DNA of 64,000 nucleotides from Neisseria chenwenguii (GTDB taxonomy: Bacteria > Pseudomonadota > Gammaproteobacteria > Burkholderiales > Neisseriaceae): positions 124,001 through 188,000 of the forward strand of contig NZ_CP022278.1 of the NCBI RefSeq assembly GCF_002216145.1. The letters run 5' to 3'. Within the stretch, counting starts at the first letter, position 1, and every line of letters begins with the position of its first letter. This document shows positions 19,143 through 27,491 of this stretch, piece after piece. Both the position numbers and the translations under genes were made by a program. Below the pieces are notes generated by a model. That model was not told the DNA's origin. It did not search any database and was given only the letters and a program-made list of their open reading frames with translations.

Positions 19143-20087
19143 ATGACCGACATTACCCCGTTTGCCAACCGTTTGGGCAAAAACATCAAACACCTCATGA
19201 AATGGGCCAAGCGCAACGGCATCGAAGCCTGGCGCGTTTACGACCGCGACATCCCGCAGTTTCCCTTTGCCGTCGATGTGTACGGCGGCCAAATCCATCT
19301 TCAGGAATACGACACCGGCTGGCTGATGCAGTCCGAAGAATACGAAGCCTGGCTCGCCGAAGTATTGGAAGCCGTTGTTTTTGTTACTGGATTTCCGTCC
19401 GAACACATCCACCTCAAACGCCGCAAACGCCAAAAGGGCGTGCAGCAGTATGAAAAAACCGGCCGGCAGGGCGAAGATTTCGTCATCGTCGAAAACGGGC
19501 GCAAATTCTGGGTCAACCTCGACAAATACCTCGACACCGGCCTGTTTCTCGACCACCGCAACACCCGCAAAAAAGTTGGCGAAACCGCCGCGGGCAAACG
19601 CTTCCTCAACCTGTTTTCCTATACCGGCAGCTTCACCGTTTACGCGGCCACCGGCGGTGCGGTTTGCAGCGAAACCGTCGATTTGTCAAACACCTACCTC
19701 GATTGGGCACGGCGCAATTTCGCACTCAACGGCATAGACGAAGCCGCGCATAAAATCGTCCGCGCCGACGTGTTCCAATATTTTCAGATGGCCTCAAGCG
19801 AAGGAAAACAATTCGACCTGATCGTGATGGATCCGCCCAGCTTCTCAAACAGCAAAAAAATGCCCGGCATTCTCGACATCCAGCTCGACCAGCAAAAGCT
19901 CATCACCGGCGCCATGCGCCTGCTCGCTTCGGACGGCCTGCTCTATTTTTCCAACAACCTGCGCAGTTTTACCCTCGATGAGGCCGTCTGCGAACAATAC
20001 CGCGTAAAAGACGTTTCCAAACAATCGGTTCCCGAAGATTTCCGCAATAAAAAAATCCACCAATGTTGGGAAATCCGGCACCGGTAA
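19143..20087 (+). CDS. rlmK: 23S rRNA methyltransferase, RlmK type (free-standing)
   Basis: A 314-residue class I SAM-dependent methyltransferase. It aligns by eye with the C-terminal (RlmK) half of E. coli RlmKL: NRLGKNIKHLMKWAKRNGIE, then KRRKRQKGVQQYEKTG, DKYLDTGLFLDHRNTR, the SAM site FLNLFSYTGSFTVYAA and catalytic MDPPSFSNSKKM. In E. coli this half makes m7G2069 in 23S rRNA; here it lacks the RlmL m2G2445 partner, which must be separate or absent. It begins right after a DUS and is followed by a DUS hairpin. Confidence 0.8.
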   Translation: MTDITPFANRLGKNIKHLMKWAKRNGIEAWRVYDRDIPQFPFAVDVYGGQIHLQEYDTGWLMQSEEYEAWLAEVLEAVVFVTGFPSEHIHLKRRKRQKGVQQYEKTGRQGEDFVIVENGRKFWVNLDKYLDTGLFLDHRNTRKKVGETAAGKRFLNLFSYTGSFTVYAATGGAVCSETVDLSNTYLDWARRNFALNGIDEAAHKIVRADVFQYFQMASSEGKQFDLIVMDPPSFSNSKKMPGILDIQLDQQKLITGAMRLLASDGLLYFSNNLRSFTLDEAVCEQYRVKDVSKQSVPEDFRNKKIHQCWEIRHR

Positions 20088-20095
20088 AACACATC

Positions 20096-20133
20096 AGGCC
20101 GTCTGAAAATGCGCGACGATTTTCAGACGGCCT
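20096..20133. terminator. DUS-pair hairpin after rlmK
   Basis: AGGCCGTCTGAAAAT and its inverted copy, 8 bases after the stop codon. Confidence 0.8.
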
Positions 20134-20166
20134 ACCATCATCACCAAACCTGAAAGGACCATCCGA

Positions 20167-20522
20167 ATGAAATCCGTCTTTTCCGCCATCATCTGCGCCG
20201 CTGCGCTCAGCCTATCCGGTTTCGCTGCCGCCGCCCAACCCGCCCCTGCGACAGCGTCCCAAGCCGGCAAAGGCATCTGGATCGACGTGCGCACGCCGCA
20301 GGAGTTTCAAACAGGCCATCTGAACAGCGCCGTCAATATTCCGCACGACCAAATTGCGCAGAAAATCCAAAGCGTCAGCCCGAACAAAAATACACCGATC
20401 AACCTCTACTGCCGCAGCGGCAAGCGTGCAGAAGCCGCGCTGGAAACGCTGAAAAACTGGGTTATACCAATGTGAAAAACCACGGCGGTTATCAGGATTT
20501 ACCGGCGAAAGGGTTGAAATAA
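20167..20522 (+). pseudogene. Exported rhodanese-like protein (PspE type), frameshifted near the 3' end
   Basis: The first frame (20167-20475) gives a signal peptide (SVFSAIICAAALSLSGFAAA), a rhodanese domain starting WIDVRTPQEFQTGHL, and the active-site loop YCRSGKRA with the catalytic cysteine. It then ends abruptly as ETLKNWVIPM. Adding one A in the A5 tract at 20452-20456 restores the family-typical ending KKLGYTNVKNHGGYQDLPAKG and a stop at 20520-20522. Active rhodaneses transfer sulfane sulfur in the periplasm. The shift removes only the last helix region, so the product may still be made. It could be a real mutation, slippage variation, or a sequencing error in the A run. Confidence 0.8.
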
Positions 20523-20527
20523 ACAGA

Positions 20528-20554
20528 AGGCCGTCTGAAAAATTCAGACGGCCT
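20528..20554. terminator. DUS-pair hairpin between convergent rhodanese gene and trmB
   Basis: AGGCCGTCTGAA and its exact inverted copy separated by three A. Confidence 0.75.
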
Positions 20555-20573
20555 GTTTCCATTTTATTTCGAC

Positions 20574-21293
20574 CTACTTCACACGCTTGAATACCAAATC
20601 CCATACGCCGTGCCCCAAGCGTTTGCCGCGGGCTTCGAATTTGGTTTCGGGGCGGTAGGCGGGCGTGGAGGCGTAACCGTCGGCAGTGTTTTGCAGGCTG
20701 TCGAAACCGCTCAACACTTCCAGCATCTGCACGGCGTATTCTTCCCAGTCGGTCGCCAGATGGATATAACCGCCGGTTTTCAGCTTGGGCAGGAGTTTGG
20801 CGACAAACGGGGTTTGCACGAGGCGGCGTTTGTTGTGGCGTTTTTTGTGCCACGGATCGGGAAAGAAAATGTGGATGCCGTCGAGTGCGCCGTCGGCAAC
20901 CATGTTTTCGACCACTTCCACCGCATCGTGGCGCATGACGCGGATGTTACCGACCTGCTCTTCTCCAATCAGTTTCAAAATATTGCCGACACCCGGGCCG
21001 TGGACGTCGATGGCGAGAAAATCGTGCCCGGGCAGGCGTTTGGCGATTTCTACGGTTGCCCCTCCCATGCCGAAGCCGATTTCCAGCACTTTGGGATTGC
21101 TGCGCCCGAAGCGTCGGTTTAAATCGACCGGGCTGTTTTGATAGTCGATGCCGAACTGCGGCCAGAGGGTGTCGATGGCGCGCTGCTGTGCGGCGGTCAT
21201 GTGGCCTTGCCGCAAGACAAAACTGCGGATGCTGCGGTGGTGTTCAGGCGTTTGGTGGTCGTTTTGGGAATAGTTTTGATCGGTTTCTGTCAT
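20574..21293 (-). CDS. trmB: tRNA (guanine-N7-)-methyltransferase
   Basis: From the ATG before [11 protein letters not shown] it is 239 residues, the normal TrmB length; two upstream in-frame ATGs exist but add non-conserved residues. TrmB makes m7G46 in the tRNA variable loop using SAM. Motifs: [15 protein letters not shown], the SAM site [29 protein letters not shown], the catalytic [15 protein letters not shown] segment and the C-terminal [18 protein letters not shown] minus-strand TATAAT at 21527-21522 could be its -10, which would put an inserted repeat element inside the leader. Confidence 0.95.
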   Translation of the reverse strand: MTETDQNYSQNDHQTPEHHRSIRSFVLRQGHMTAAQQRAIDTLWPQFGIDYQNSPVDLNRRFGRSNPKVLEIGFGMGGATVEIAKRLPGHDFLAIDVHGPGVGNILKLIGEEQVGNIRVMRHDAVEVVENMVADGALDGIHIFFPDPWHKKRHNKRRLVQTPFVAKLLPKLKTGGYIHLATDWEEYAVQMLEVLSGFDSLQNTADGYASTPAYRPETKFEARGKRLGHGVWDLVFKRVK

Positions 21294-21325
21294 GGTCTTG
21301 GAACGGATTGGATTGGGCATAGGCC

Positions 21326-21499
21326 GGGACCTCTGCAAAAAAGCTGAAATTCTCAAGAAACGCTTGTACGGGCGGGTTTTACACTCGCCCGCAAACCTTT
21401 AAATTACTGAAAAGATTTAATATTTCAGAATTGTTAGCGTTCGGGCGGGTGTAAAACCCGCCCCTACAAGCTGGTGTTTCTGATTTTTGTAATGGTCTC
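21326..21499. repeat. IS-end-bounded element with REPIN cargo
   Basis: Outer ends GGGACCTCTGCAAAAA and TTTTTGTAATGGTCTC, the same type as at 13676, 38955 and 55489. The cargo is a REPIN (21363-21470): two 29-bp inverted arms that differ at two positions, the right arm (read inward) being headed GTAGGGGCGGG. The rest of the 320-base spacer holds one DUS and the 21542 terminator. Confidence 0.7.
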
Positions 21500-21541
21500 A
21501 GGCCGTCTGAAAACTGTGGGGATTATAACGTGAAAATGCAG

Positions 21542-21579
21542 AAAAACCGAATCTGAGCGGCGGCGGGATTCGGTTTTTT
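21542..21579 (-). terminator. Terminator of the Sel1 gene
   Basis: AAAAACCGAATC and its inverted copy flank a GC-rich 13-base loop, with T runs on both strands. It is downstream of the leftward Sel1 gene. Confidence 0.75.
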
Positions 21580-21613
21580 GATTTGCATAACACCGTTTTC
21601 AGACGGCACTTTT

Positions 21614-23020
21614 TCAGACGGCCTTTTTCCATTCGGCCAGTAGCGCGCCCAGCGTATCGCGTTCGCTGTGGCCGCCGTTGATGGCGCGTTGCAGCCATGT
21701 GCAGGCGGTTTCGGCATTGCGGGGCACGCCCATACCGTGAAAATGCAGGCAGGCGAGGTTATATTGCGCCATGGTATCGCCTTGCAGCGCGGCGGCTTCA
21801 AACCATTGTGCGGCCTGTGCGTAATCCTGCGCCACGCCTTGTGCGCTGTAATACATCATGCCGAGGTTGGTTTGCGCTTTGCGGTGCCCCAACTGCGCGG
21901 CTTTGCGGTAAAACGACAGCGCTTCGGCGTAATTCTGCTGCTGCATCAGGCCGTAATGGGCGGCGTTGGCCTGCTGGTAAAGAGCTTCTGCCTGCTGGAG
22001 TTTCAGCGCGGCGGCTTTGGTTTCGCTGTAGTCGCTTTGGTTGTTTAAAGCGCTGTCGGACAGCAGCTTTTGATAGGCGGCGATGTTGCCCGCATCGGCG
22101 GCTTTGCGGTAATACTGACGCGCTTTTTCGGCATCGGTTTCAACGCCCAATCCGTAGCGGTAAATGTCGCCCAACAGCCGCAGACCGTCTGAATGACCGC
22201 TTTCGGCGGCGCGCTCGGCCAGCAGGCGGGCTTTTTCCGCGTCGCGCGGCACGTGTTTACCCAAGAGATAAATTTCGGCCAATGCAGCATCGGCATCGCT
22301 GCTGCCCGCATCAGAGGCCGTCTGAAACCAATGCAGCGCCTGTTCGGCATCGTTTGGCAGCAGAATTTCCGCCAGCGCGGTCTGTGCCTGTGGCAGGCCG
22401 TTTTCGGCGGCGGCTTTGAGATGGAACGCGGCGCGTTGCGCATCTTGGGCAACGCCCTGCCCGTAGCGGTATTGCAGGCCGAGCTGCCAATGGGCGGCGG
22501 TCAGACCGCGTTCGGCAGCTTGGTGGTACAACTCGCGCGCTTTCTGCAAAGCGGGTTGGGCTGCGTATTGGTAGTGGTGCGCCAGAAAATAAAACGCCTG
22601 CGGATGGCCTTGTGCAGCGGCTTTTTCCGCCCACGCCAGCGCTTCGTTTTCGGCGCCGCCGTCGCTGTATGCGCGCATTACCCAAAGCTGCGCTTCGGCC
22701 AAACCCTGCCGCGCCAGATCAAGATAGCGGGCAAACTGGTCTTTCGTCTGCGCGCCCTGCTGCGCTTGGATTTGCAGCAGGTTGTAACGCGCGTAGAGAT
22801 GGCCTTTGAGCGCGGCCAATTCGAGCAATTTCACGCCGTGGGCGAAATCAGCTTCGATGCCGTTACCCGCAAACATGCAGGCGGCAAGCTGGAACGCGGC
22901 TTCGGCATGACCTGCCTGAACGGCGCGTTTCAACAGCGGCACGGCGTTTTCGTAATCAGGCGGGTCGCGCAGCAGCAACACCTGCGCCTGTTGGTAGAAA
23001 GATTCGACTTGGTTGTCCAT
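21614..23020 (-). CDS. Sel1-like repeat (TPR-type) protein
   Basis: A 468-residue protein made almost entirely of Sel1-like repeats, about 36-residue helical hairpins seen as AxxGxxxAxxxLGxxYxxGxGVxxD. Clear units are AAAENGLPQAQTALAEILL, AAESGHSDGLRLLGDIYRYG, AAQLGHRKAQTNLGMMYYS and AALQGDTMAQYNLACLHFHG. There is no signal peptide, so it is probably cytoplasmic. These proteins act as scaffolds or adaptors; no specific partner is evident. The start is the ATG before DNQVESFYQQAQ; the longer frame upstream lacks repeat character. Confidence 0.85.
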   Translation of the reverse strand: MDNQVESFYQQAQVLLLRDPPDYENAVPLLKRAVQAGHAEAAFQLAACMFAGNGIEADFAHGVKLLELAALKGHLYARYNLLQIQAQQGAQTKDQFARYLDLARQGLAEAQLWVMRAYSDGGAENEALAWAEKAAAQGHPQAFYFLAHHYQYAAQPALQKARELYHQAAERGLTAAHWQLGLQYRYGQGVAQDAQRAAFHLKAAAENGLPQAQTALAEILLPNDAEQALHWFQTASDAGSSDADAALAEIYLLGKHVPRDAEKARLLAERAAESGHSDGLRLLGDIYRYGLGVETDAEKARQYYRKAADAGNIAAYQKLLSDSALNNQSDYSETKAAALKLQQAEALYQQANAAHYGLMQQQNYAEALSFYRKAAQLGHRKAQTNLGMMYYSAQGVAQDYAQAAQWFEAAALQGDTMAQYNLACLHFHGMGVPRNAETACTWLQRAINGGHSERDTLGALLAEWKKAV

Positions 23021-23308
23021 GGGGAGTCTCTCGCGGATTGATTTTCGCGCCATTGTATGCATTTGTATTGGCGAAGACCAAAATAAATGACAAGCAGTAG
23101 TTTTTGCGGATAAACGTCGTTTTGGCATGGATATTGCATAAAACAGCCGTCTGAAAATCCGGTTTACCGTTGCAACAGAACTTCAGACGGCCTTTGAGAC
23201 CCGCTGAAACATCATATGTTCCGCGTAATGTGTCTCGCTAACACAACATTAAAGGCGGTAACGTAAAGCTACGTTAGCCGCCTTTTATTAACATTGCAAA
23301 ACTAAAAA
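23021..23308. other. Spacer between the Sel1 gene and ubiE
   Basis: About 290 bases. It holds an imperfect DUS pair at about 23145-23194 (CAGCCGTCTGAAAATCC and an inverted DUS) and the ubiE terminator. No gene is seen. Confidence 0.6.
23249..23286 (-). terminator. Hairpin terminator of the ubiE unit
   Basis: An AAAGGCGGTAACGTA arm pairs with TACGTTAGCCGCCTTT (one bulge). It is not DUS-derived. It follows the ubiE stop codon on the minus strand. Confidence 0.7.
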
Positions 23309-24046
23309 TCAGTATTTCACGCCTTTATGCAGCGCCACAATGCCCGCGCTCATGTTGTGGTAGCCCACGCTGTCAAAGCCCGCGTCGAGCATCATCTGCT
23401 TGAGCGTTTCCTGATCGGGATGCATGCGGATCGACTCGGCAAGATATTGGTAACTGTCCGCATCTTTGGCAATCAGCTTGCCCATCAGCGGCAACAGTTT
23501 GAAGGAATACAGGTCGTATGCGCCTTCCAGCGGTTTATAGACTTTGGAAAATTCCAACACCAACAGCGTGCCGCCCGGTTTCAAAACACGGTGCATTTCT
23601 TTGAGCGCGGTGTCTTTGTGGGTCATGTTGCGCAGGCCGAACGCGACGGAGACGAGGTTGAAATAATTGTCGGGAAACGGCAGTTTTTCCGCGTCCGCCA
23701 GCGACACGGGCAGGATCAGCCCTTCGTTGAGCAGGCGGTCGCGGCCTACGGTCAGCATGGAAGAATTGATGTCGGTCAGCCAGACTTCGCCCTCTTTACC
23801 CACGCGTTTCGCCCAGCCGCGCGACAAATCGCCGGTACCGCCGGCAATGTCGAGCACTTTGTCGCCTTTTTTCAGGCGCGCGGTGTTGATGGTGAAATGT
23901 TTCCATACGCGGTGCAGGCCGCCCGACATGACGTCGTTCATAATGTCATAGTTTTTCGCAACCGAATGAAACACTTCGGCGACTTTTCCGGCTTTTTCGT
24001 TTTCGTCAACGGTGCTGAAACCGAAGTGGGTTTTGTGATCGCTCAT
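23309..24046 (-). CDS. ubiE: Ubiquinone/menaquinone C-methyltransferase
   Basis: A 245-residue SAM-dependent methyltransferase that methylates the quinone ring (2-polyprenyl-6-methoxy-benzoquinol, or demethylmenaquinol). Motifs: [20 protein letters not shown] at the N-terminus, [17 protein letters not shown], the SAM site [12 protein letters not shown], and the C-terminal [14 protein letters not shown]. It is the last gene of a leftward cluster after the DUF971 gene and a small membrane protein. Confidence 0.96.
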   Translation of the reverse strand: MSDHKTHFGFSTVDENEKAGKVAEVFHSVAKNYDIMNDVMSGGLHRVWKHFTINTARLKKGDKVLDIAGGTGDLSRGWAKRVGKEGEVWLTDINSSMLTVGRDRLLNEGLILPVSLADAEKLPFPDNYFNLVSVAFGLRNMTHKDTALKEMHRVLKPGGTLLVLEFSKVYKPLEGAYDLYSFKLLPLMGKLIAKDADSYQYLAESIRMHPDQETLKQMMLDAGFDSVGYHNMSAGIVALHKGVKY

Positions 24047-24073
24047 AAACCTGCTTTCTTGAAATTGAATACT

Positions 24074-24505
24074 TTAATGATGGCCGCTGCAACCGCCGCT
24101 GCCGCAGGCATGACCTGATTTTTTCGGTGCGGCATCGGCCGCCGTGGAGATTCGCGATGCGCCCGCCAATTCCATGCGGCGCATATAGTCCGCCCACATT
24201 TCGTCGTGATGATGCGCCAGTTTGTAGAGATACGGCCAATCGTACAAACCACTGTCGTGGCCGTCTGAAAACGTGATTTTGAGCGCATATTGGCCGACGG
24301 GTTCCAAGCCCATAACGGTAACGCCCGCTTTGCCGGTCTGCAAAACTTCCTGACCGGGTGCATGGCCGCGCACTTCGGCGCTGGGCGAATAAACGCGCAG
24401 AAATTCGGCGCTCAGGCTTTTCGCCTCGCCGCCGTAAACCAGCGTCAGCCCTACCCGGCCCGGCTGCAAGCGGATTTCTTCGGGGATGTGCATTTCGGTT
24501 GTCAT
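24074..24505 (-). CDS. DUF971 / gamma-butyrobetaine-hydroxylase-like N-terminal domain protein
   Basis: A 143-residue protein. Residues about 10-95 match the DUF971 (GBBH-like N-terminal) fold, with LTLVYGGEAKSLSAEFLRVYSPSAEV and YALKITFSDGHDSGLYDWPYL. Family members bind iron-sulfur or zinc and are linked to cluster trafficking or to hydroxylases. The C-terminal tail HACGSGGCSGHH adds two cysteines and three histidines, a likely metal site. It sits 27 bases before ubiE and 2 bases after the small membrane protein gene, so the three are probably one operon; a role near quinone synthesis is possible but inferred. Confidence 0.8.
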   Translation of the reverse strand: MTTEMHIPEEIRLQPGRVGLTLVYGGEAKSLSAEFLRVYSPSAEVRGHAPGQEVLQTGKAGVTVMGLEPVGQYALKITFSDGHDSGLYDWPYLYKLAHHHDEMWADYMRRMELAGASRISTAADAAPKKSGHACGSGGCSGHH

Positions 24506-24507
24506 GA

Positions 24508-24741
24508 TTATTTTCCGAGCCGTTTGCGCAAAACCGCCACGCGCATGGAAAACGCGCCGCCCGCCACAGTAAACAATACCAGCGCATACAGCGATGTTTC
24601 GACGGCGGTTTTCTGCACTTTCGGGCTCAAACCCAGCGGCAGCAGTTTCAGCGCTACAAAAGAGGCAAACGCCAGCAGCATCAAAACAATTGCGGCAAAC
24701 GCATAACGGGTATGGGCGCGGATTTGCAAATCGGCATTCAT
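24508..24741 (-). CDS. Small two-helix membrane protein, function unknown
   Basis: A 77-residue protein with two hydrophobic helices (about residues 14-34, YAFAAIVLMLLAFASFVALK, and 48-66, SLYALVLFTVAGGAFSMRV) and a basic C-terminus (LRKRLGK). I do not recognise a named family. It is the first gene of the tight cluster with the DUF971 gene and ubiE. An upstream DUS lies in the spacer to hemE. Confidence 0.65.
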   Translation of the reverse strand: MNADLQIRAHTRYAFAAIVLMLLAFASFVALKLLPLGLSPKVQKTAVETSLYALVLFTVAGGAFSMRVAVLRKRLGK

Positions 24742-24861
24742 ATTTGGTGGTGTTGCGGTTTAGGGAAGCCGGTATTTTAACAGCTTTAAACGGCGATTAC
24801 GACAAAAGGCCGCGGCGGCTTTACTGCCGGCAAAGGTTTTTTCAGACGGCCTTGTTCCGCA

Positions 24862-25923
24862 TCAACGGTGATACCGGCGGGACAATTCGTGCACCGCATC
24901 GACCAGAATTTTGGCGTGTTCGGGGTCGGCGTGTTGGTTGATGCCGTGGCCGAGATTGAACACATGGCCGCTGCCGCTGCCGAAATCCGCCAAAATCCGC
25001 GCGGCTTCGGCGCGGATGGATTCGGGTGTGCCGAACAGTGCAAACGGGTCGAAATTGCCTTGCAGCGCAACTTTCCCACCCACGCGGCGGCGGGCTTCGC
25101 CGATGCTGCACGTCCAGTCCAAACCCAGCGCGTCTGCGCCGATATCGGCCATCGCTTCCAGCCACAAACCGCCGCCTTTGGCGAACACAATCACGGGCAC
25201 GCGGCGGCCTTCGCTTTCGCGTTTCAAACCGCCGACAATCTGCTGCATATAGCGCAGGCTGAATTCTTTAAACGCCGCGTCGCTTAACACGCCGCCCCAA
25301 GTGTCGAAAATCTGCACGGCCTGCGCGCCCGCGTCGATTTGGGTATTGAGGTATGAGGTTACGGCGCGGGCGTTGACGTCTAAAATTTTGTGCAGCAAAT
25401 CGGGGCGCGAATACATCATGGTTTTGATGGTGCGGAATTCTTTGCTGCTGCCGCCCTCAACCATATAGCAGGCCAGCGTGAACGGGCTGCCGGAAAAACC
25501 GATCAGCGGCACACGGCCGTTTAAAGCCTTACGGATAGAGCGCACCGCATCGAACACATAGTCCAAACGTGCCATATCGGGAACGTCGAGCTTGGCAATA
25601 TCAGTTTCGTGTTGCAGCGGACGCTCGAATTTCGGCCCTTCGCCCTCGGCGAAATACAGTCCCAAGCCCATCGCATCGGGCACGGTCAGAATATCGGAAA
25701 ACAAAATCGCTGCGTCTAAATCAAAGCGTTCCAAAGGCTGGATGGTGACTTCCGTCGCCAGTTCGGTATTTTTGCACAAATCGAGAAAACTGCCCGCCTG
25801 TGCGCGCGTGGCTTTGTATTCGGGCAGATAACGGCCTGCCTGACGCATCATCCAAACCGGCGTGTATTCGACCGGCTGTTTCAACAGGGCGCGTAAAAAG
25901 GTATCGTTTTTTAAAGCGGTCAT
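24862..25923 (-). CDS. hemE: Uroporphyrinogen decarboxylase
   Basis: A 353-residue cytosolic enzyme that removes four carboxylates from uroporphyrinogen III to give coproporphyrinogen III in haem synthesis. Signatures: [15 protein letters not shown] near residue 23 (substrate arginines), [17 protein letters not shown] in the middle, and a C-terminal [16 protein letters not shown] with the conserved histidines. Length is normal. Haem genes hemDX and hemY lie upstream on the same strand, but a repeat-filled spacer with a hairpin separates them. Confidence 0.97.
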   Translation of the reverse strand: MTALKNDTFLRALLKQPVEYTPVWMMRQAGRYLPEYKATRAQAGSFLDLCKNTELATEVTIQPLERFDLDAAILFSDILTVPDAMGLGLYFAEGEGPKFERPLQHETDIAKLDVPDMARLDYVFDAVRSIRKALNGRVPLIGFSGSPFTLACYMVEGGSSKEFRTIKTMMYSRPDLLHKILDVNARAVTSYLNTQIDAGAQAVQIFDTWGGVLSDAAFKEFSLRYMQQIVGGLKRESEGRRVPVIVFAKGGGLWLEAMADIGADALGLDWTCSIGEARRRVGGKVALQGNFDPFALFGTPESIRAEAARILADFGSGSGHVFNLGHGINQHADPEHAKILVDAVHELSRRYHR

Positions 25924-25941
25924 GATCAGTCTTTCTTAGTG

Positions 25942-26162
25942 AGGCTGTCTAAAATCCCGGTTTCCGGTTATAGTGAATTCCTAAAAATCAAAAATCTTAT
26001 TTAAAGCGTAGGTCGGATTCTTGAATCCGATATTTCAGGCTGCATCAGTTTGTCGGATACAAGTATCCGACCTACATTGCTTCGGTTTTATAGGAGTTTG
26101 ACTATACTGAGCATAGTGCGGATTGATTAAGCCCACCTTCCAACGGGATTTTCAGACAGCCT
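25942..26162. repeat. DUS-like hairpin split by a repeat insertion
   Basis: AGGCTGTCTAAAATCCCGGT at 25942 and its near-complement ending AACGGGATTTTCAGACAGCC-T at 26142-26162 are arms of a DUS-variant hairpin now 180 bases apart. The Correia-like element at 25969-26106 lies between them. Confidence 0.55.
25969..26106. repeat. Correia-like element with nested REPIN
   Basis: The ends TATAGTGAATTCCTAAAAAT and (inverted) TATAGTCAAACTCCTATAAA form imperfect terminal repeats around 138 bases. The centre (26008-26075) is a REPIN: GTAGGTCGGATTCTTGAATC on the left and an inverted copy ending GTATCCGACCTAC on the right. Correia elements in Neisseria also start TATAGTG and insert at TA. Confidence 0.7.
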
Positions 26163-26217
26163 GTTTGCAAAACGGCCACGGCAGTTGCGTTTGGAAAACG
26201 TGAGCATAGCAAAGAAA

Positions 26218-26258
26218 AAGGCCGTCTGAAAACCTTAAATTTATTTTCAGACGGCCTG
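26218..26258. terminator. DUS-pair hairpin after hemY
   Basis: AAGGCCGTCTGAAAA and its inverted copy with an AT-rich loop, 13 bases beyond the hemY stop on the minus strand. Confidence 0.8.
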
Positions 26259-26270
26259 ATGCTTCAAGAT

Positions 26271-27491
26271 TTATTTCTTTTCCAAAAGCGGCGTTTCTTC
26301 CTCGTCGGCCACAATTTCCAAAGCCAGTTTGCGTTGGGCTTCGGCTTTTTGCGGCTGCTCGGTTTCGTCGAACACGCGTGCCAAAGCCAGATGGGCGGCA
26401 ACGGCAGGCTTGATGGCGATGCTGGCTTCCAAATAGCCCTGCGCCTTGCCCCACAGTTTTTTACCGTAGGCGAGCTGGCCGAGATACATCAGAAGCTGCG
26501 CATTATCCGGACGGGCTTTCAGCCATGAATCGGCGGTGTCGATAGCTTTCTGCTGGTCGCGGTCGCTCAGGTAGCGCACGCTGTCCACAAACGGTTCGAG
26601 CAGTTCAACCTGTTGGTTTTGCGGATAATACTGGTTCACCCATTTCACCGCCTGCGCATACAGACCCAAGCGTTCGTATTTGCCGGCGATTTCCACGCAA
26701 AGTTCACCGGCTTTGAGGTTTTCGGGAATACGTTTCAAACAGGATTTCAGGCCGTTTGCATCGGAAGCCAGTGCCAACAGGCGGCGGTATGCCCAAGTTT
26801 GGTATTGCGCGGCCTCAAAATCGCTGATGGCGCCCGCTTTTGCCAGCTTCTCGGCTTTGTTCAACACTTCCAGCGCATTGCCGTTATCAAACGCATAACG
26901 CAGTTGCAGACGCACCAGGCGGGTCAGATTGGGGTTTAGCTGCGCGGCGGCCTGAAGGTTTTGCTCGGCAGTCGGATAATCGCGGCGTCCCAAAGCGGAT
27001 TCAGTCAAAAGCAGATAGCGGGAAAGCTGCTGTTTTTGCGGCAACATGGAAATATCGCTCAAATAGCGGTCACGCAAGGCAAGATCGTCCATTTGGTCGG
27101 CGGCGTGCGCACCCAGCATCAGCGCCAGCATGCGGTTGTCGCCCGCCTCGCGGTTGGCCAACACTTTCGCAGCCTCTTCTTCGGCTTTTTCAAAGCGGCC
27201 TTCAAAATACGACAAACCCGCGCTGTTGAGCGCCGCCGCAGCCTGACGGCCTTTGCGGGCGGTACCGAAGCGCTGCATACGGCCGGGTACGTTTATAATA
27301 CCCGCCAAAAGCCGCACGAGAAAATACAGCAAAACAACGGTAACAATCAGCCCGAAAATAAAGGCATGAAGGTTGACGCGCAGCATGGTCTGCCCTGCCA
27401 CCACATAAACATTGCCGTTATACACGCCCGAAATCAGCGCCATGCCGACGGCGACGGCAAACAGGATGACAATCCAAATTACACTTTTCAT
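26271..27491 (-). CDS. hemY: HemY family inner-membrane protein (TPR)
   Basis: A 406-residue protein with two N-terminal transmembrane helices (VIWIVILFAVAVGMALISGV and HAFIFGLIVTVVLLYFLVRL) and a periplasmic domain of TPR-like helical repeats (ALGRRDYPTAEQNLQAAAQL, YLGQLAYGKKLWGKAQGYLE). HemY is conserved beside hemD/hemX in proteobacteria; its exact role in late haem synthesis is unsettled. Its ATG overlaps the hemDX stop codon by 4 bases, so translation is probably coupled. Confidence 0.9.
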   Translation of the reverse strand: MKSVIWIVILFAVAVGMALISGVYNGNVYVVAGQTMLRVNLHAFIFGLIVTVVLLYFLVRLLAGIINVPGRMQRFGTARKGRQAAAALNSAGLSYFEGRFEKAEEEAAKVLANREAGDNRMLALMLGAHAADQMDDLALRDRYLSDISMLPQKQQLSRYLLLTESALGRRDYPTAEQNLQAAAQLNPNLTRLVRLQLRYAFDNGNALEVLNKAEKLAKAGAISDFEAAQYQTWAYRRLLALASDANGLKSCLKRIPENLKAGELCVEIAGKYERLGLYAQAVKWVNQYYPQNQQVELLEPFVDSVRYLSDRDQQKAIDTADSWLKARPDNAQLLMYLGQLAYGKKLWGKAQGYLEASIAIKPAVAAHLALARVFDETEQPQKAEAQRKLALEIVADEEETPLLEKK

